DNA of 64,000 nucleotides from Paraphoma chrysanthemicola. Its lineage: Eukaryota; Ascomycota; Dothideomycetes; Pleosporales; Phaeosphaeriaceae. This document shows, piece by piece, positions 1 to 10,582 of the stretch (positions within the stretch are counted from its first letter, which is position 1; every line of letters starts with the position of its first letter). The stretch covers positions 2,139,096-2,203,095 of the forward strand of contig JAGMWG010000004.1 of assembly GCA_020744225.1 (NCBI GenBank). The letters are read 5' to 3'. The position numbers and the translations under genes were made by a program. The notes below the pieces were generated by a model that was not told the DNA's origin, did not search any database, and was given only the letters and a program-made list of their open reading frames with translations.

Positions 1-370
1 GTCCAGCCCAATTGCATCAAAAGCCCGCCCTCCATAACCACTTTTCCGGTCAGAGTTCTTTCGTCTACGGCTCCAGACGCAGTAAAATGATTGATTTGAT
101 AGGCGGACATTTTGTGTTAATATTTGTGGCTGATGCGAATGTGCCTACAGGCTGCGTCCGGTCACACGACTAAGACGGAATGCGTGCATATGGCGGTAAG
201 AGTAAGAATCACAAACAGGGAGTCGTATGGTGTGGGCCTGAGTCATACGCGCTGTAAGTGACGTCGAGGATGCGTGTTCGTTCCGGTCTACCTAAAGCAA
301 GCAGTATCGCATAAAATATCTCGCTATACAATCTCGTACGTTTTCACTCGAAGTATCCTGATTCAACTTC
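1..370. other. left flank, no gene seen
   Basis: No convincing coding frame or structural RNA is visible. It probably contains the upstream region of the dsRBD gene that begins at 371. Confidence 0.4.
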
Positions 371-1455
371 ATGTCCCGTTCTGATCATATAGCAATTGGA
401 AGAGAGATAACAGGAGGCTACGGGGCAAATCGGAACGAAGAAAAACATCTATGTCTATGGCTTTCATGGAAACCAAGCCTGCCGCCGGTACGATATTTCA
501 TAGAGAGTGCTTGTGTTTTGAATTTGCTAATGTATTACGAAGGCGTTGATCTCAGCTTGGTCATGGATGAAATAACTTTATCCCAAGGTGTGTCACCGTG
601 GTGCTTGAGCTGATGCATAACAATCAAACTTACAAGACTGACAGAATTTGAGCTTTGGTTTGGAAAATCAGTTTTCGAGGGCATTTTAGCTGAAGTTCTT
701 CAAAGGGAGCATTCTGGACGTATTGCTTTCACTCTAGTGGTACGTGAGGCCATGAATTGTCTCCTCTATCGAGCTACTTGCTCATTATATACAAGGATGT
801 GCTAGATTCAGTGGTAGCTGTATACGGTCGAGATGTAACGGAGGCTCACACGAAGCAAATTCACCCTCAGCGAGCCCACGAGGCATTTTATCGCTCCATA
901 CACGATCGTCGTTCTAATACTAGCGATGCCGACTGGGAGACCTTTCGCCGACAACTTTTTTCAGATGTTACGACTTGCTGTAGAATGCGTCGAGACGAAA
1001 CGGTTGTAGAGCAGCATGGTGTCTCGTTGTCGACACCGTCCAGGACCTACATGGTTACTACCCCGATATCTGATGTCGACAACCGTAAATCCTCCTGCTA
1101 CTCCTCCTCGTCCGCCTCTACTTCCTCGCCGGTCTATTTGAACCAACAAAATTCAGCTGAGAGTCTAATCGGGACGAACGGAAGACTACAGAGTCAGCCA
1201 GCGTTGCATCCCGCCCCAGCGCCTAAAGTTGCTATCGCCATGCATCGATACACTTCTGTGTTGAATGAGCATGCCGCTATTCAGGGAGAAAGATTAATCT
1301 ATGAAAAGGAACAATTGAGCTTATCTCCCTCATCCTGGCAATGTACCGCCATGTTTGGCGATGTCTTCGCGGTGGGGACAGGGCGTAATATCACACAGGC
1401 AAAGCATGAGGCATCTAAACAGATCTGTGAACTCATGGATCTGAGAGTTCTCTGA
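371..1455 (+). CDS. double-stranded RNA-binding-domain protein, 3 exons
   Basis: Model: exons 371-587, 645-739 and 796-1455, giving 323 residues. The introns (57 and 56 nt) have GTGTGT...ACAG and GTACGT...CAAG ends, and all phases agree. The last ~65 residues look like a dsRBD: LNEH near the first helix, then W-x-C in the first strands, a GxG turn, and the AKHEAS segment typical of the helix-2 RNA-contact site (AKxxAA). The first two exons give a coherent but unrecognised domain containing FELWFGKSVFEGILAEVL. No RNase III, helicase or deaminase motif is seen, so it is probably a stand-alone dsRNA binder. The dsRBD is the firm part; the first exon is least certain, because exon 3 alone has no early ATG. 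Confidence 0.6.
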
Positions 1456-2038
1456 GAGTCACCTCTCTTGAATCAGAAATATGATCTGACGCAAGTCCTC
1501 TTCCTATAAACTCAAACAACGTACGCTCTTTCACTTCCAACGCGATGCGAAGATCTCTTTGAGGGGCCTTATTTGACAAGTATCGGCTGTGGTCTTGTAA
1601 ATAAAAACAACAACTATGAGAATAACTTGCTTGCCTGTTCTTCGCCGACCAAAGCATGATTCAATGGATAGCGTGATTGATTACCATCAGCTACGTGTGA
1701 GCAGGACGAAGAACCCGGCCTTCACACGCATGAAGCACCTTCTTTTCGAATTTTATGCTGATGCACTATGCGTAAAACTGGCAAAACTAATGCGAGGGCC
1801 CGAGTATCGCTGCTCTTGGGCATAGCTATATGCCTAATGGCTTTCAGCTTGGGAAGCCAGGCGCGTGATTTGTTACTAGTGCGATCTTGATTCAGAGGAG
1901 AGGATAAAATGCAAAGAATTTGTCACAATCTCAAGCTTGAGCTTACAGCACTTTGCTCGCTCAATCTAGCGATATTTCACGTTCGACAGTCCCTGGACTA
2001 GCTTCCAGCTGTCTTTCACATCCGACCCTACAGCGAGC
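1456..2038. other. intergenic, no gene seen
   Basis: Short open frames here lack recognisable domains or splice partners. It probably holds the dsRBD terminator region and the promoter of the GRF-finger gene. Confidence 0.4.
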
Positions 2039-2680
2039 ATGGCCATCTCGACTCCTGGAACAAACAGATTTAGCAAGTTCTACGGTGGTCATTACTGCGA
2101 TAGACAATGGTATTGCTTGTGTAGAAAAATAAGGGCACGAGTCACAGCCAAGAGCGGACCAAATGCAGACCAATCGTGTATGTGTTTCAAGGAGCGCTGT
2201 CTCATTTATCAATTTGAGCAAATCTGAGTACTGCCAGTCTACAAATGCGACCAAAACCCAAAGTGCAGGATCTGGCTCTGGGACGAGCACGAACCTGGAG
2301 TACGACGGCTCCTGTCCACATCCCAGTCATGCGAGCCGCAGACACCATCCAGGTCCCGGGTTGATTCAAAGAGCACATTCAAAACCAGCGAAAATCACCC
2401 TACATCTGATCAAGTGCTTCGTAGTGCCGCCCGACAGGCGAACCTAAGTTCCAGTCAAGAGTGCCGGTCTCCGCCTAGTTCTCCGAGTCCGGAAGACGAA
2501 GATGAGCTTGCTGCGAGAGTGATCAGTCTGCTTGAAAGTTACAAGATTAGGCTCAATTCTAGGCAAGAGCGCAAACTTCGTGTATTGATCGACGACTACA
2601 TGGATGGCACAGGCGAAACTCGATGGGTTCAAACTAAGCAAGGGAACGATGCAGCTGATCATGAGTATAACATTGACTAG
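2039..2680 (+). CDS. GRF-type zinc-finger protein, 2 exons
   Basis: Exon 1 is 2039-2177 and exon 2 is 2238-2680. The 60-nt intron (GTATGT...GCCAG) splits the finger, and removing it creates FYKC. The 193-residue product has C26-x-C28, then KSGPN, then FYKC50-x5-C56 and a WLWDE segment. That is the zf-GRF layout (CxC ... GPN ... FYxC ... C ... W.DE) found in APE2, TOP3A, NEIL3 and TTF2, where it binds single-stranded DNA. The remaining ~125 residues are a Ser/Pro-rich linker followed by a predicted acidic-to-basic helix near residues 140-185. No nuclease or topoisomerase domain is attached, so this is a free-standing GRF protein. The NPGR element of classical GRF fingers is degenerate (NADQ). 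Confidence 0.72.
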
Positions 2681-2952
2681 TTATGATCCGTCCATCGCCA
2701 AAGGTGGTGAGGAATCAGGGCAGCTTTAGAAATAACGACGAGCACATTTCCTTTACTGCGATGTTTCATTCAATCTTAGGTACACAGTGGCAAGTTTTGA
2801 CTTTGTATTCCTTGTGCTGGTGCCGCACGCATGCAAGATAAGATTAACTTACCACTGTATCTAAGTGCCCTTGCCTAGTATTTTAGTTTTTACACGAGCA
2901 TATTTGAGGTTCTAGATCTTTCTCGTCGTTCAAAACCGTTACAAATCTATAC

Positions 2953-3152
2953 GCTACTATAAATGTTACAGGAAGTCTCTAAGACTCTATGCTACTGACT
3001 TTCTTCTCTTTATACATATAGTTGGACATAGTAGGAGTTCTATCAAAGATACTATAGCTTAACTGAGAATTATTTCAAATCCTTCAGCTAGAGGACGATG
3101 TTCTGTCCTTCTGAGAATCTGAACTCTTGGACGCTTGCGCTTGCCTTTGAAG
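2953..3152 (+). repeat. dispersed ~200-bp repeat, copy A
   Basis: This stretch aligns along its length, same strand, with 8695-8892. Shared blocks include TGTTACAGGAAGT, ACTATAG(C/T)TTAACT and CTAGAGGACGAT. The copies differ by many substitutions and small indels. No coding capacity or clear terminal inverted repeat is visible. It could be a MITE or solo-LTR remnant. Confidence 0.7.
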
Positions 3153-3244
3153 GCTACATTGCAAAGCATGTGCCATCTAGAATCCAGATCTGGTGAGTTA
3201 GAAGTATGAATACTAGAAGTAGTGTATTGTTACTACTGCCTCAC

Positions 3245-4915
3245 TTACACTCTTAGTGAGTGCAACCCACGAGCGGCTAATTGAGCAGTGATCTTCTTAC
3301 ACCGCAAGATTTGAACGCTATATCTATCTCGATCGCTTCTGAACACTTGAAAAGCTGTAAAAAGGGTAAAGAAGCTGGAACCTGGGCCATATAGCTTCAT
3401 CTCTGGTTGCAATAGGTAGGTAATGCTGTCGCAAATTCGCCCTGCCAAAGTAGCGACTGATATCTCTGTAACGGAATCAGAGGGAGGGGATGAAGATCGC
3501 CGCGGATTGCCCCCCTCTCGAGCAGTGAGTGCAGTCTCAAGCACACTCAGGTGTGATTTAACAACAATCATAAAAGCCCAGTAATGCGTCAGGCTGTTTG
3601 CAGCCATAAGGTTTGGGAACCAGAGATCCTTCGCATCTGGAGACGTCGAAGTGTTATGATTAGGCCTCCACCACCATAGTGGTGCTTGCGACCATTGAGA
3701 TGACTCCCACTCTTGAAGGTTCTCAATAATGTCTCGAAAATCTTGCCGAAGTTTTTCGATCGCTGCGTAATTAGCTCTTTCTAGAGACCCATTTATGCTA
3801 TCGAATTTTTCTAACAAGCCTGGGATTTTGCTGGCTCGGTTGAGGAGCTGCTGCATCATCGATATAGTTTTTCCGTCAAACGGCTTAGTTGTCCAGTCTT
3901 CATGTGCAAGAAATGTCGTCTGTCGATTGTAGATGGAACTAATCAGCTGGAAGGATACCACATGAGTGATTAGCGAGGCAGGGTGAGACGAAAGTCAATG
4001 ACCTACCAGTAATGGTCTGAAGCCAACAAACAAGATACGTAGAATGCCACTACTAAATGAGTCCGGTCCCAGACTCTTCACCCAGTTTCCAACTCCTTTT
4101 ACATGTGTTGCCCAGCCAGAACCTAAATCTGGAATCATGATCTTTGCAAGCCATCGTCAACTGTATACACAACAACGAGATGTAAGAGAGAACTTACGTC
4201 GCTTACTGCTAGACACATGATCGCCACACAGTGTTGTATTTGGAAGACACCTTGAGCTTCTTCAAGCGCTTCACTCATCAGGCCAAGCGACTTGCAGTAC
4301 ATCTCAAGTGGATGCGAGGCGCGTGACTTTCTTGTTGGGCAGAACCACCGGAGAGATGTTGCCAAGGTTTTGATTGCAAAGAAGAGAAAAGTGTTATTTT
4401 CTTCAGTCGTCGCCAGATATGGAAGCGCTTCAACCCACGCTCCACATATCTGGTTGTGAAATGGATTGAACTCTGCAGAGTCACAACTGCTAAGAGGCGC
4501 AAAATGTTGCACAATGTAGTCGACATCGGCATCAAGTTCGTGATAATTCGTTGCTGTTGGCAGAGCACCGACTTCGAGACGCGATGCCAAGTGAAAGCCT
4601 CGGATGAGCTGAGCGTTGTTTTCGGAATCAACAAGCTTTTTCTGTGAGTAGACGGACACGGTCTTTCTCCGGTCTTCTATTTCTGCCCGCTTCCTTGTTC
4701 CAATATATGACGTCACGAAAAGAAACTCCTGTCGGTAGCCAGTACAGGCTATCGTTCGCAGAGTACATTGAGAGCATGCTGGCGATTTGCCGTCACACTG
4801 CAACAGAAGATGAGGTTAGCACGCTGTGCTATTTGCTAGTGAATTTTGAGGAATTGCTTACTGCTAACTTTCGGGACCTACACTCTTGACACACGTTTTT
4901 CCGTTTCGCTCTCAT
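3245..4915 (-). CDS. Zn(II)2Cys6 transcription factor, 4 exons
   Basis: Exons on the minus strand are 4915-4862, 4797-4198, 4141-4007 and 3946-3245, giving 496 residues. The first intron lies inside the binuclear cluster. Once it is removed the N-terminus reads C-x2-C-x6-C-x6-C-x2-C-x6-C within residues 9-36, the exact Gal4-type spacing. The rest matches the size of the fungal-specific regulatory domain with no other motif. Introns are 64, 56 and 60 nt with a GCTAAC branch point in the first. The second is ambiguous: its AAG acceptor was chosen because the nearer CAG would leave an in-frame TGA. It is a nuclear DNA-binding regulator; its targets cannot be read. A decayed relative sits at 8424. 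Confidence 0.85.
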
Positions 4916-6622
4916 GATTCGTTTGTTACTCTACGCTTGCCAGAGCAGGGCCGTTCAGATGCAACTAAACGCTTTGAATAGTAGGAAGAGAACCAAAATC
5001 ATTGCGTGTCCAAGGAAACCCTCAAAAGGGGCTAACGACTTAATGGAGTGTTGGTTCGCCAAGACCCTACAGCTGGTTCCAGCAGGGACGGCGGGGCTGA
5101 TTACTAAACGATAACGCCAACAGAGATCGTCGTAGCCCTCCCGAGAGCAGCTGAAGTCCAAACCTAATATTGCCTAGCAGATAGCCTTGGCGAATACTCC
5201 TGCCCGAACAGGACTAGCGAGCTGCTCTGTTGGTAGATAAGGTAGGCAATGTAGGTCTAGAATTGAAGAGGCAGCTAAAGAACACAACACTGCAGACGAA
5301 TTGCATAATCAGCCATGCTGCCGCCACACGAGCAGGTGTCCCCAATACAAAAGTTCCTAGGGCACCATCAGCGCGCGATCACTGAGCATCTTTAATGGAT
5401 TTTTCCGAAGATGTAAACCTGCCGCTTGTCTTATACACACCAGTCATAGCAATTGTGTTTGGTGACTACACTTGCTGCGCAGCATGTGCATTGCTGTGAC
5501 AATCGAAATTAGCCGACATTGCTTTACCAGCCACCACTGGGTCCACCTATATTACCTACGTCTGGTATCATAATAGTTGTGCGAACCTAACTTACTGCTA
5601 ACTGTTCTAGGGCCGCATTTTCGCCAAGGCCTTATGATCGTCTATTGTTTGATTCAAGGAAGAATAATACACATAATTCAGGGAGACAGGGACTAGTATC
5701 GACCAGACGAGCTAGTCATAAATCCAGAATCAATGAAATGCTCACATATCGGAAGGTGAAACAGTGAGATGATTTCAGGAATGGCCCAACAATGTCGCTG
5801 TCAATGTCCAACCTTTATGTCTAGATAGCGTTGCAGTCCTACAACAGCACATGCTTTGATGTCGAAAGCTAGCCTGGACTTTGAGACTATTATTATCGCC
5901 CATATGTTTTACCCATGTAAGACTATCATCAAGATGTAACCTGTGAAACGAGTCGCGCGACAGTTGCGTATAGAAAGGTATATCAGCTAGTTGAGATTCC
6001 TTCCCAATCACCGTGTTTTGTCCGGTGACGTACACCCCTTCCCTGTTACTAACTTCTACAAGGTGCGTCAAATAAGCTTAGCAGTTTTTTGTCTCCTCTA
6101 GCCTGCGCAACAAGAAATGTCTAAACCAGAAACTAGACGAAACGGAAGAAATCACATAAGCGCATTTGAAAGTTCTAGCGGTGTAGAAGTCGCATAACAC
6201 GGTTGGAAAAAAGGCTGCGGTTACGATAGTCCAATGAGGTTGGTTTAAGATTGAGTAGATGTAGCTGTTACCTCCTGTGACGTCACACCAGAAGCCGATC
6301 CTTCATCAAGTGAAATTTGCAGTGGCAATACACGTTGCCTTTATTGGATCAGTCGTCTATCCAAGCCTTTTTCCTTGCTGTTAGGGCGACCAAGTCTACA
6401 ACGCTACTTTAGGGCAACCGCAATAATCTTATTCTAGTGGCCGCGTTTGAACATCAATCGTGATCCGAGGATCATTTACAACAGGGATGCTCACGGTAAA
6501 AGAAGATAGCCGTACTGTAATTGTCTTATTACATTGTTTGAATATTTGTGCATGCGTTAGGTACTCAGTACACATACCAAATCAGTACGTTTAGGTTCGA
6601 CGTGTGATAGACTAAGTGTAAT
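4916..6622. other. intergenic 1.7 kb, no gene seen
   Basis: Both strands have frequent stops. The longest open frame (about 98 codons, minus strand near 5775-6071) starts with TTG and shows no motif. The left part should be the promoter of the Zn2Cys6 gene; the right part lies 3' of the SDR. Confidence 0.4.
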
Positions 6623-7630
6623 CTAAGCATCTTCTGTCAAACCCAACAACTTGAACGAATCTTTCCAGAGCAGAGCTTCTCTCGCGGCATCATAAGCATG
6701 ACCTGCAAACCCTTCGCCAAGGATATCGTGATCGTCTTTTCCGCGGGCTGTTCTTCCGCAATCAGCAAGATATTCACCACCCTTACCCTCCCATTCCCGA
6801 CCAACTGCAGCCCAAACTGTCGTTGCAGCACCTTGCTCTGGCGATTTCATGATTTTGGCCTTGCTGTCGTCCTTCCCCATCTCTGCAAGCAGAGCAGGGT
6901 CTAAATGCTGCATAAGCCCCGTGAAAATACCGCCAGGATGAAGGCTGAGAGCGTGAAGCCCTCGTGATCCGTAACGTCGCTCAATCTCGTTTGCCATGTA
7001 GATATTAGCAGTCTTTGACTGCCCGTATGCGACCCATTCGTTATATGGGATATGCTCGAAATTGTAGTCACTCGAATCGTTGATCGAGGCCACATGGTGG
7101 GCAGAGGAAGAGAGATTGATTACGCGAGAAGCGAATTCAGGGCTGGCGCTGGCGAGCATGGCTGGCTTCAAGAGTTGGAAAAGCAGGAAGTGGGCCAGAT
7201 GGTTCACCGCGAACTGCATTTCGAATCCATCTTTCGTCTTCTCCAGTTTGGGCAAAGCCATGATACCAGCATTGTTGATAAGGATGTTGACTTGGTTGTT
7301 CGACTTCTCTAGGATGGTTTTCGCGGCGGCACGCACACTTTCCAAGGAAGTATTGTCCATCTGAACGAGTTCAATGCGACCTGGCTCAAGGATCCCGTCC
7401 AGAGCAGTCTTGGCTTTGCTCAGGTCCCGTGCCGTCAACAGCAGCTTTGCTCCAGTCAGAGACAGGGCGCGAGCCGTCTCAATCCCTATTCCAGACGAAG
7501 TGCCGGTGATGACCACAACTTTCCCAGCCAACTTGCCCTGCACTCCTTCGTCGTTGATAATTTGGATGGCTGTTGGACGAGCGTCCCCGGGGCCGTTCGG
7601 GTTCACGTGAGCTTCTGCGTATCGAGACAT
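6623..7630 (-). CDS. short-chain dehydrogenase/reductase (RDH/WWOX-like)
   Basis: Single-exon 335-residue NAD(P)-dependent oxidoreductase. The Rossmann motif TGTSSGIG is at 42-49, NNAG at 119-122, the catalytic serine within SSS 174-176, and YGQSK with Tyr202 and Lys206. A ~35-residue N-terminal extension precedes the Rossmann fold. The long post-catalytic region and the HPGG segment resemble retinol-dehydrogenase-like fungal SDRs rather than FabG types. The substrate cannot be deduced. ATG at 7630 is the first in frame and leaves the whole fold intact. Confidence 0.9.
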   Translation of the reverse strand: MSRYAEAHVNPNGPGDARPTAIQIINDEGVQGKLAGKVVVITGTSSGIGIETARALSLTGAKLLLTARDLSKAKTALDGILEPGRIELVQMDNTSLESVRAAAKTILEKSNNQVNILINNAGIMALPKLEKTKDGFEMQFAVNHLAHFLLFQLLKPAMLASASPEFASRVINLSSSAHHVASINDSSDYNFEHIPYNEWVAYGQSKTANIYMANEIERRYGSRGLHALSLHPGGIFTGLMQHLDPALLAEMGKDDSKAKIMKSPEQGAATTVWAAVGREWEGKGGEYLADCGRTARGKDDHDILGEGFAGHAYDAAREALLWKDSFKLLGLTEDA

Positions 7631-8423
7631 CGTAACTGAGTAATGTGTTGGAAGAAGTGATTATGATGAGGTTTTCTGATTTTCCCTTTGAGAGCAGAGT
7701 TGAACGTCTATCTTTGTGATCGTGGCTTTGAGCCTTATAACTACCCAGAGCTTTCATCTCATTTACTAGTATTCGGACTGAACGATGTCCGCGGCGGAAT
7801 GCGGTGTAGTGCCGCAACGGACGAAGTGGGTATGTTGACAAGATTTACTACGTATCACAGTTCAAAGCAATCGAACTTGAAGCTAGACCGGGCCGATTTC
7901 TACGGATGAACAAATCTACCGCTGGCCTAATGTCTTTAAGGTATTTGGGTTCGCCAAGCAAATTTTAATGCGATAAGGCTACCTAAACATTGGCAACAAC
8001 AGAAGCCTGTCTTTGCAGTCCAAAGGCGGTGATCCGTGGTTGGGAGATTACAAATCATTTCAGCCACGGTTCTAGTCGGCTTCAGCCTACCCTTGATGTC
8101 ATACGACGTGGTCAGGTCCGAGGAACCCCGACAGTGATCAGTTCACAAAGCAGTTGCTGATTTGTTCCCTTTATGGTAACTATATTCGCCAAGACAACGC
8201 TATCGAGTCGTATGATTGATGGATGGATTGATTTTTGATTCGGTCATATTACGGCGCGGCCACTAGTTGCCCCGCTCCGCACACTTCGATGCCTTACTAG
8301 TCGGCTCCATAATCCCTCAGTCCCACGATGGCCTAGAGCCTTGGCGAAATAACGTCCCTTGAAATAGTTAGGCTTCGCTTTTATTCAATGCATCGACTTC
8401 AGACTTGCGCATGCCATCGAAGG
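7631..8423. other. intergenic, no gene seen
   Basis: Upstream side of the SDR. No open frame with a recognisable domain is present. Confidence 0.4.
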
Positions 8424-8690
8424 ATGAGAGTAGACTGAACGAGGGAATGTGTGTCAAATTTGCAGTTCTCGGAAGCTCGCTACGAGCTCCTGCCGTGCCG
8501 TCCTAGTCTGCAGATCGACTTGCTGACCGCTTCTTCAAGTGCGATGGGAAACAGCCAGCATGTTCACAATGCATGCTCCGACGGATCGCTCGTAGTGTCT
8601 ATCGGCAAGTAATCGTTTTCTTGCCTCATGCCCCTATCGGAATCGAGAATTAGGCACAGATGAAAGATGAAGCAAAGAAAAACAACTCTA
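8424..8690 (+). pseudogene. relic of a Zn2Cys6 regulator
   Basis: This is a decayed copy related to the regulator at 3245-4915, in opposite orientation. It starts with ATGAGAG as that gene does and keeps the GTGTGTCAA block of exon 1. It then resumes exon-2 sequence as CDGK-x-PACSQC followed by YRQ. A TGA early in exon 1 and a TAG after about 45 codons of exon 2 break it, and similarity stops at about 8690, where repeat copy B begins. Only the DNA-binding end survives. Confidence 0.7.
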
Positions 8691-8694
8691 TGGG

Positions 8695-8892
8695 CTACTA
8701 TAAGTGTTACAGGAAGTTTCTAAAGACTTCATGTTATAAACCTGCTTCTCTATTGACATGGAGCTATACGCAGTATGAATTCCGTTAAAGACACTATAGT
8801 TTAACTAAGAATTTTTTGAAATTCTGTAGCTAGAGGACGATATTCTGCTTGGTAAGAAACTGAACTCTAGGATGCTTGCTCTTGCTTCTTCT
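8695..8892 (+). repeat. dispersed ~200-bp repeat, copy B
   Basis: Partner of 2953-3152 on the same strand. It directly follows the regulator relic, whereas copy A lies downstream of the intact regulator. Relative to the regulator frames the two copies are in opposite orientation, so the repeat is a separate element rather than shared gene flank. Confidence 0.7.
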
Positions 8893-9864
8893 AACGAATG
8901 ACTCCAGAAAGACAAACAATTACTGGGAGGGACATAAGATCAGCCTAGTCATTTGCCTATGACATAAAGCTTGTCGTACAAGAACTAGACTGCCATGTCA
9001 GACGCACCGGAGGGGAAGCACTATTGACATAGTCGACACACTGTGCTCGCACCTTCGAGAAGAAGCTCAAAGCCTGTCGCTGAATTCTTGCTTATGGCCA
9101 ACTGGTTCGCCTTTTCACCACATAAGCCCATATCATGTATAAATAGTACGAAGGTGGAGCTATGTGCATGAATTACACGGCATACACGAGGCGCTTGAAT
9201 GCGCTCATGTGGCGCAGCGGCCCGTAGCGATACAATAAGCGTCCGCCATATGTTCGAGAGAATATGGAGATGCGGGTTTTTGTCGCGATGGAGAATGAAC
9301 ATTTTTGAGGGCGCGTGTCAGACATTGGGTCGCATTCAGGCACTGCCTTTTAAAGCGAGATCGGCGTTGCACACAGCACGTCCAGCGTATACCATATACC
9401 GCCTCCAAAACGTCTTCTCACCTCACAACACCCTGCAGATCAATGGCACCTGCTTAAGCGACACTATGTTTCAATCAGGGTCCACTGCGCAGGTACGAAC
9501 ACGAAATATCCGGAAACAGCGCTCTATGCGCGGTCAGACAGTGGGCAGCTGCACATCCTGTGATGTGATGAGCTCCTGGGACTTTGGCGCTGTGATTCGC
9601 CGGCTTCCGCTGGCGCAGTCATCGTACGCCCAATGAGGTCTCAGAGACGATCATGCGGGCATCATGCGTCGTGAAAGAGGGCATGTTTGAGGTAATCACG
9701 CCCCTGGGGTCGTGAGGGAGGGAAGGAAGAAGCCAGGGTACGAGGAGTCGCACTTTTGTACTTGTAGTGAAGACTCCCTCGTGTCTGGGAACGATCAATA
9801 CTGCGCGCACTTGCCCACAAACCTTCCATACGATCAAATCAAAAAGAATTCACGAAATCTCAAA
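8893..9864. other. intergenic, no gene seen
   Basis: A 145-codon open frame at 9199-9636 is opposed by other frames and has no domain, so I do not call it. The right end is the promoter of the secreted-protein gene at 9865. Confidence 0.4.
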
Positions 9865-10303
9865 ATGAAGATCGCCAGCTTCCTGGTTGTTGTACTCCTC
9901 CAAATCGTCGCAGCTAATCCCATCCGCTCGCGCACCGCAGCGAAGTGTGGCGCTCCGGCCGACAATGTTTGCGCCCAATTTGTATATGCCAACGGCACCG
10001 TTTCGCAAGACATTGTGATCACCGACGGCGGATGCACGGAGGTCAGAGATCCGAGTGGTATCAGTGGTATCAGGGTGTATGACTGCTGGTGCAACTTATG
10101 GAAGTGAGTGACGCATTCGGCGACAGCCTATGGTGAAGCGATGAATGTAGACGACTGATTTCTGCAGCGCACAATCGACAGCAGGCTGCAACAACGGGAA
10201 CGATGAGACGGTTGATCAGATTCCTCAGTGCACGGGCCTTGTGGACCGGAAGCAGAAGGGCTGGAAGTGGGATCCAACCCACGTGAGCTGTTGGAAGCCC
10301 TGA
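9865..10303 (+). CDS. small secreted cysteine-rich protein
   Basis: Exons 9865-10103 and 10168-10303 give 124 residues. The intron (GTGAGT...CTGCAG, 64 nt) is phase 2. The N-terminus has a signal peptide (MKIASFLVVVLLQIVAA) with likely cleavage near residue 17. The mature part holds eight cysteines, including a C-W-C pair just before the splice junction, and one N-glycosylation sequon (NGT). No known domain is recognised. Size, cysteine number and signal peptide fit the apoplastic effector-like class, but function is unproven. The next gene downstream is also secreted, in the same orientation. Confidence 0.78.
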
Positions 10304-10582
10304 TAATAAACAGGATGCTGCGATGGCAGAGCCTACACCGGCCGGCTCGGTGAAAGTGAGGTGAGAGGAGCTGAAGCTCAACAATATTGCGGTGCGGGTC
10401 GCTCCTTCTACCTTCTCGTAGCTCCAAAGGGTCTCATCTTCACCACTGCAAAGCAAAATATTCTCCCTCTCCACCCCGAGACCTTACTCTTTCCCTCCAT
10501 CTCTTCGCCTCATACTGTTGCGAAGCCCTTCAGCCCATATTATCAAGACAACTCTCAGACTTTGATTTCACAAGCAGCCAAG

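Noticed and set aside
5775..6071. 98-codon minus-strand frame
   Set aside because: Starts with TTG, no domain, no splice partners found.
9199..9636. 145-codon open frame, plus strand
   Set aside because: No ATG-linked domain, unusual composition, overlapped by open frames on the other strand; probably chance.
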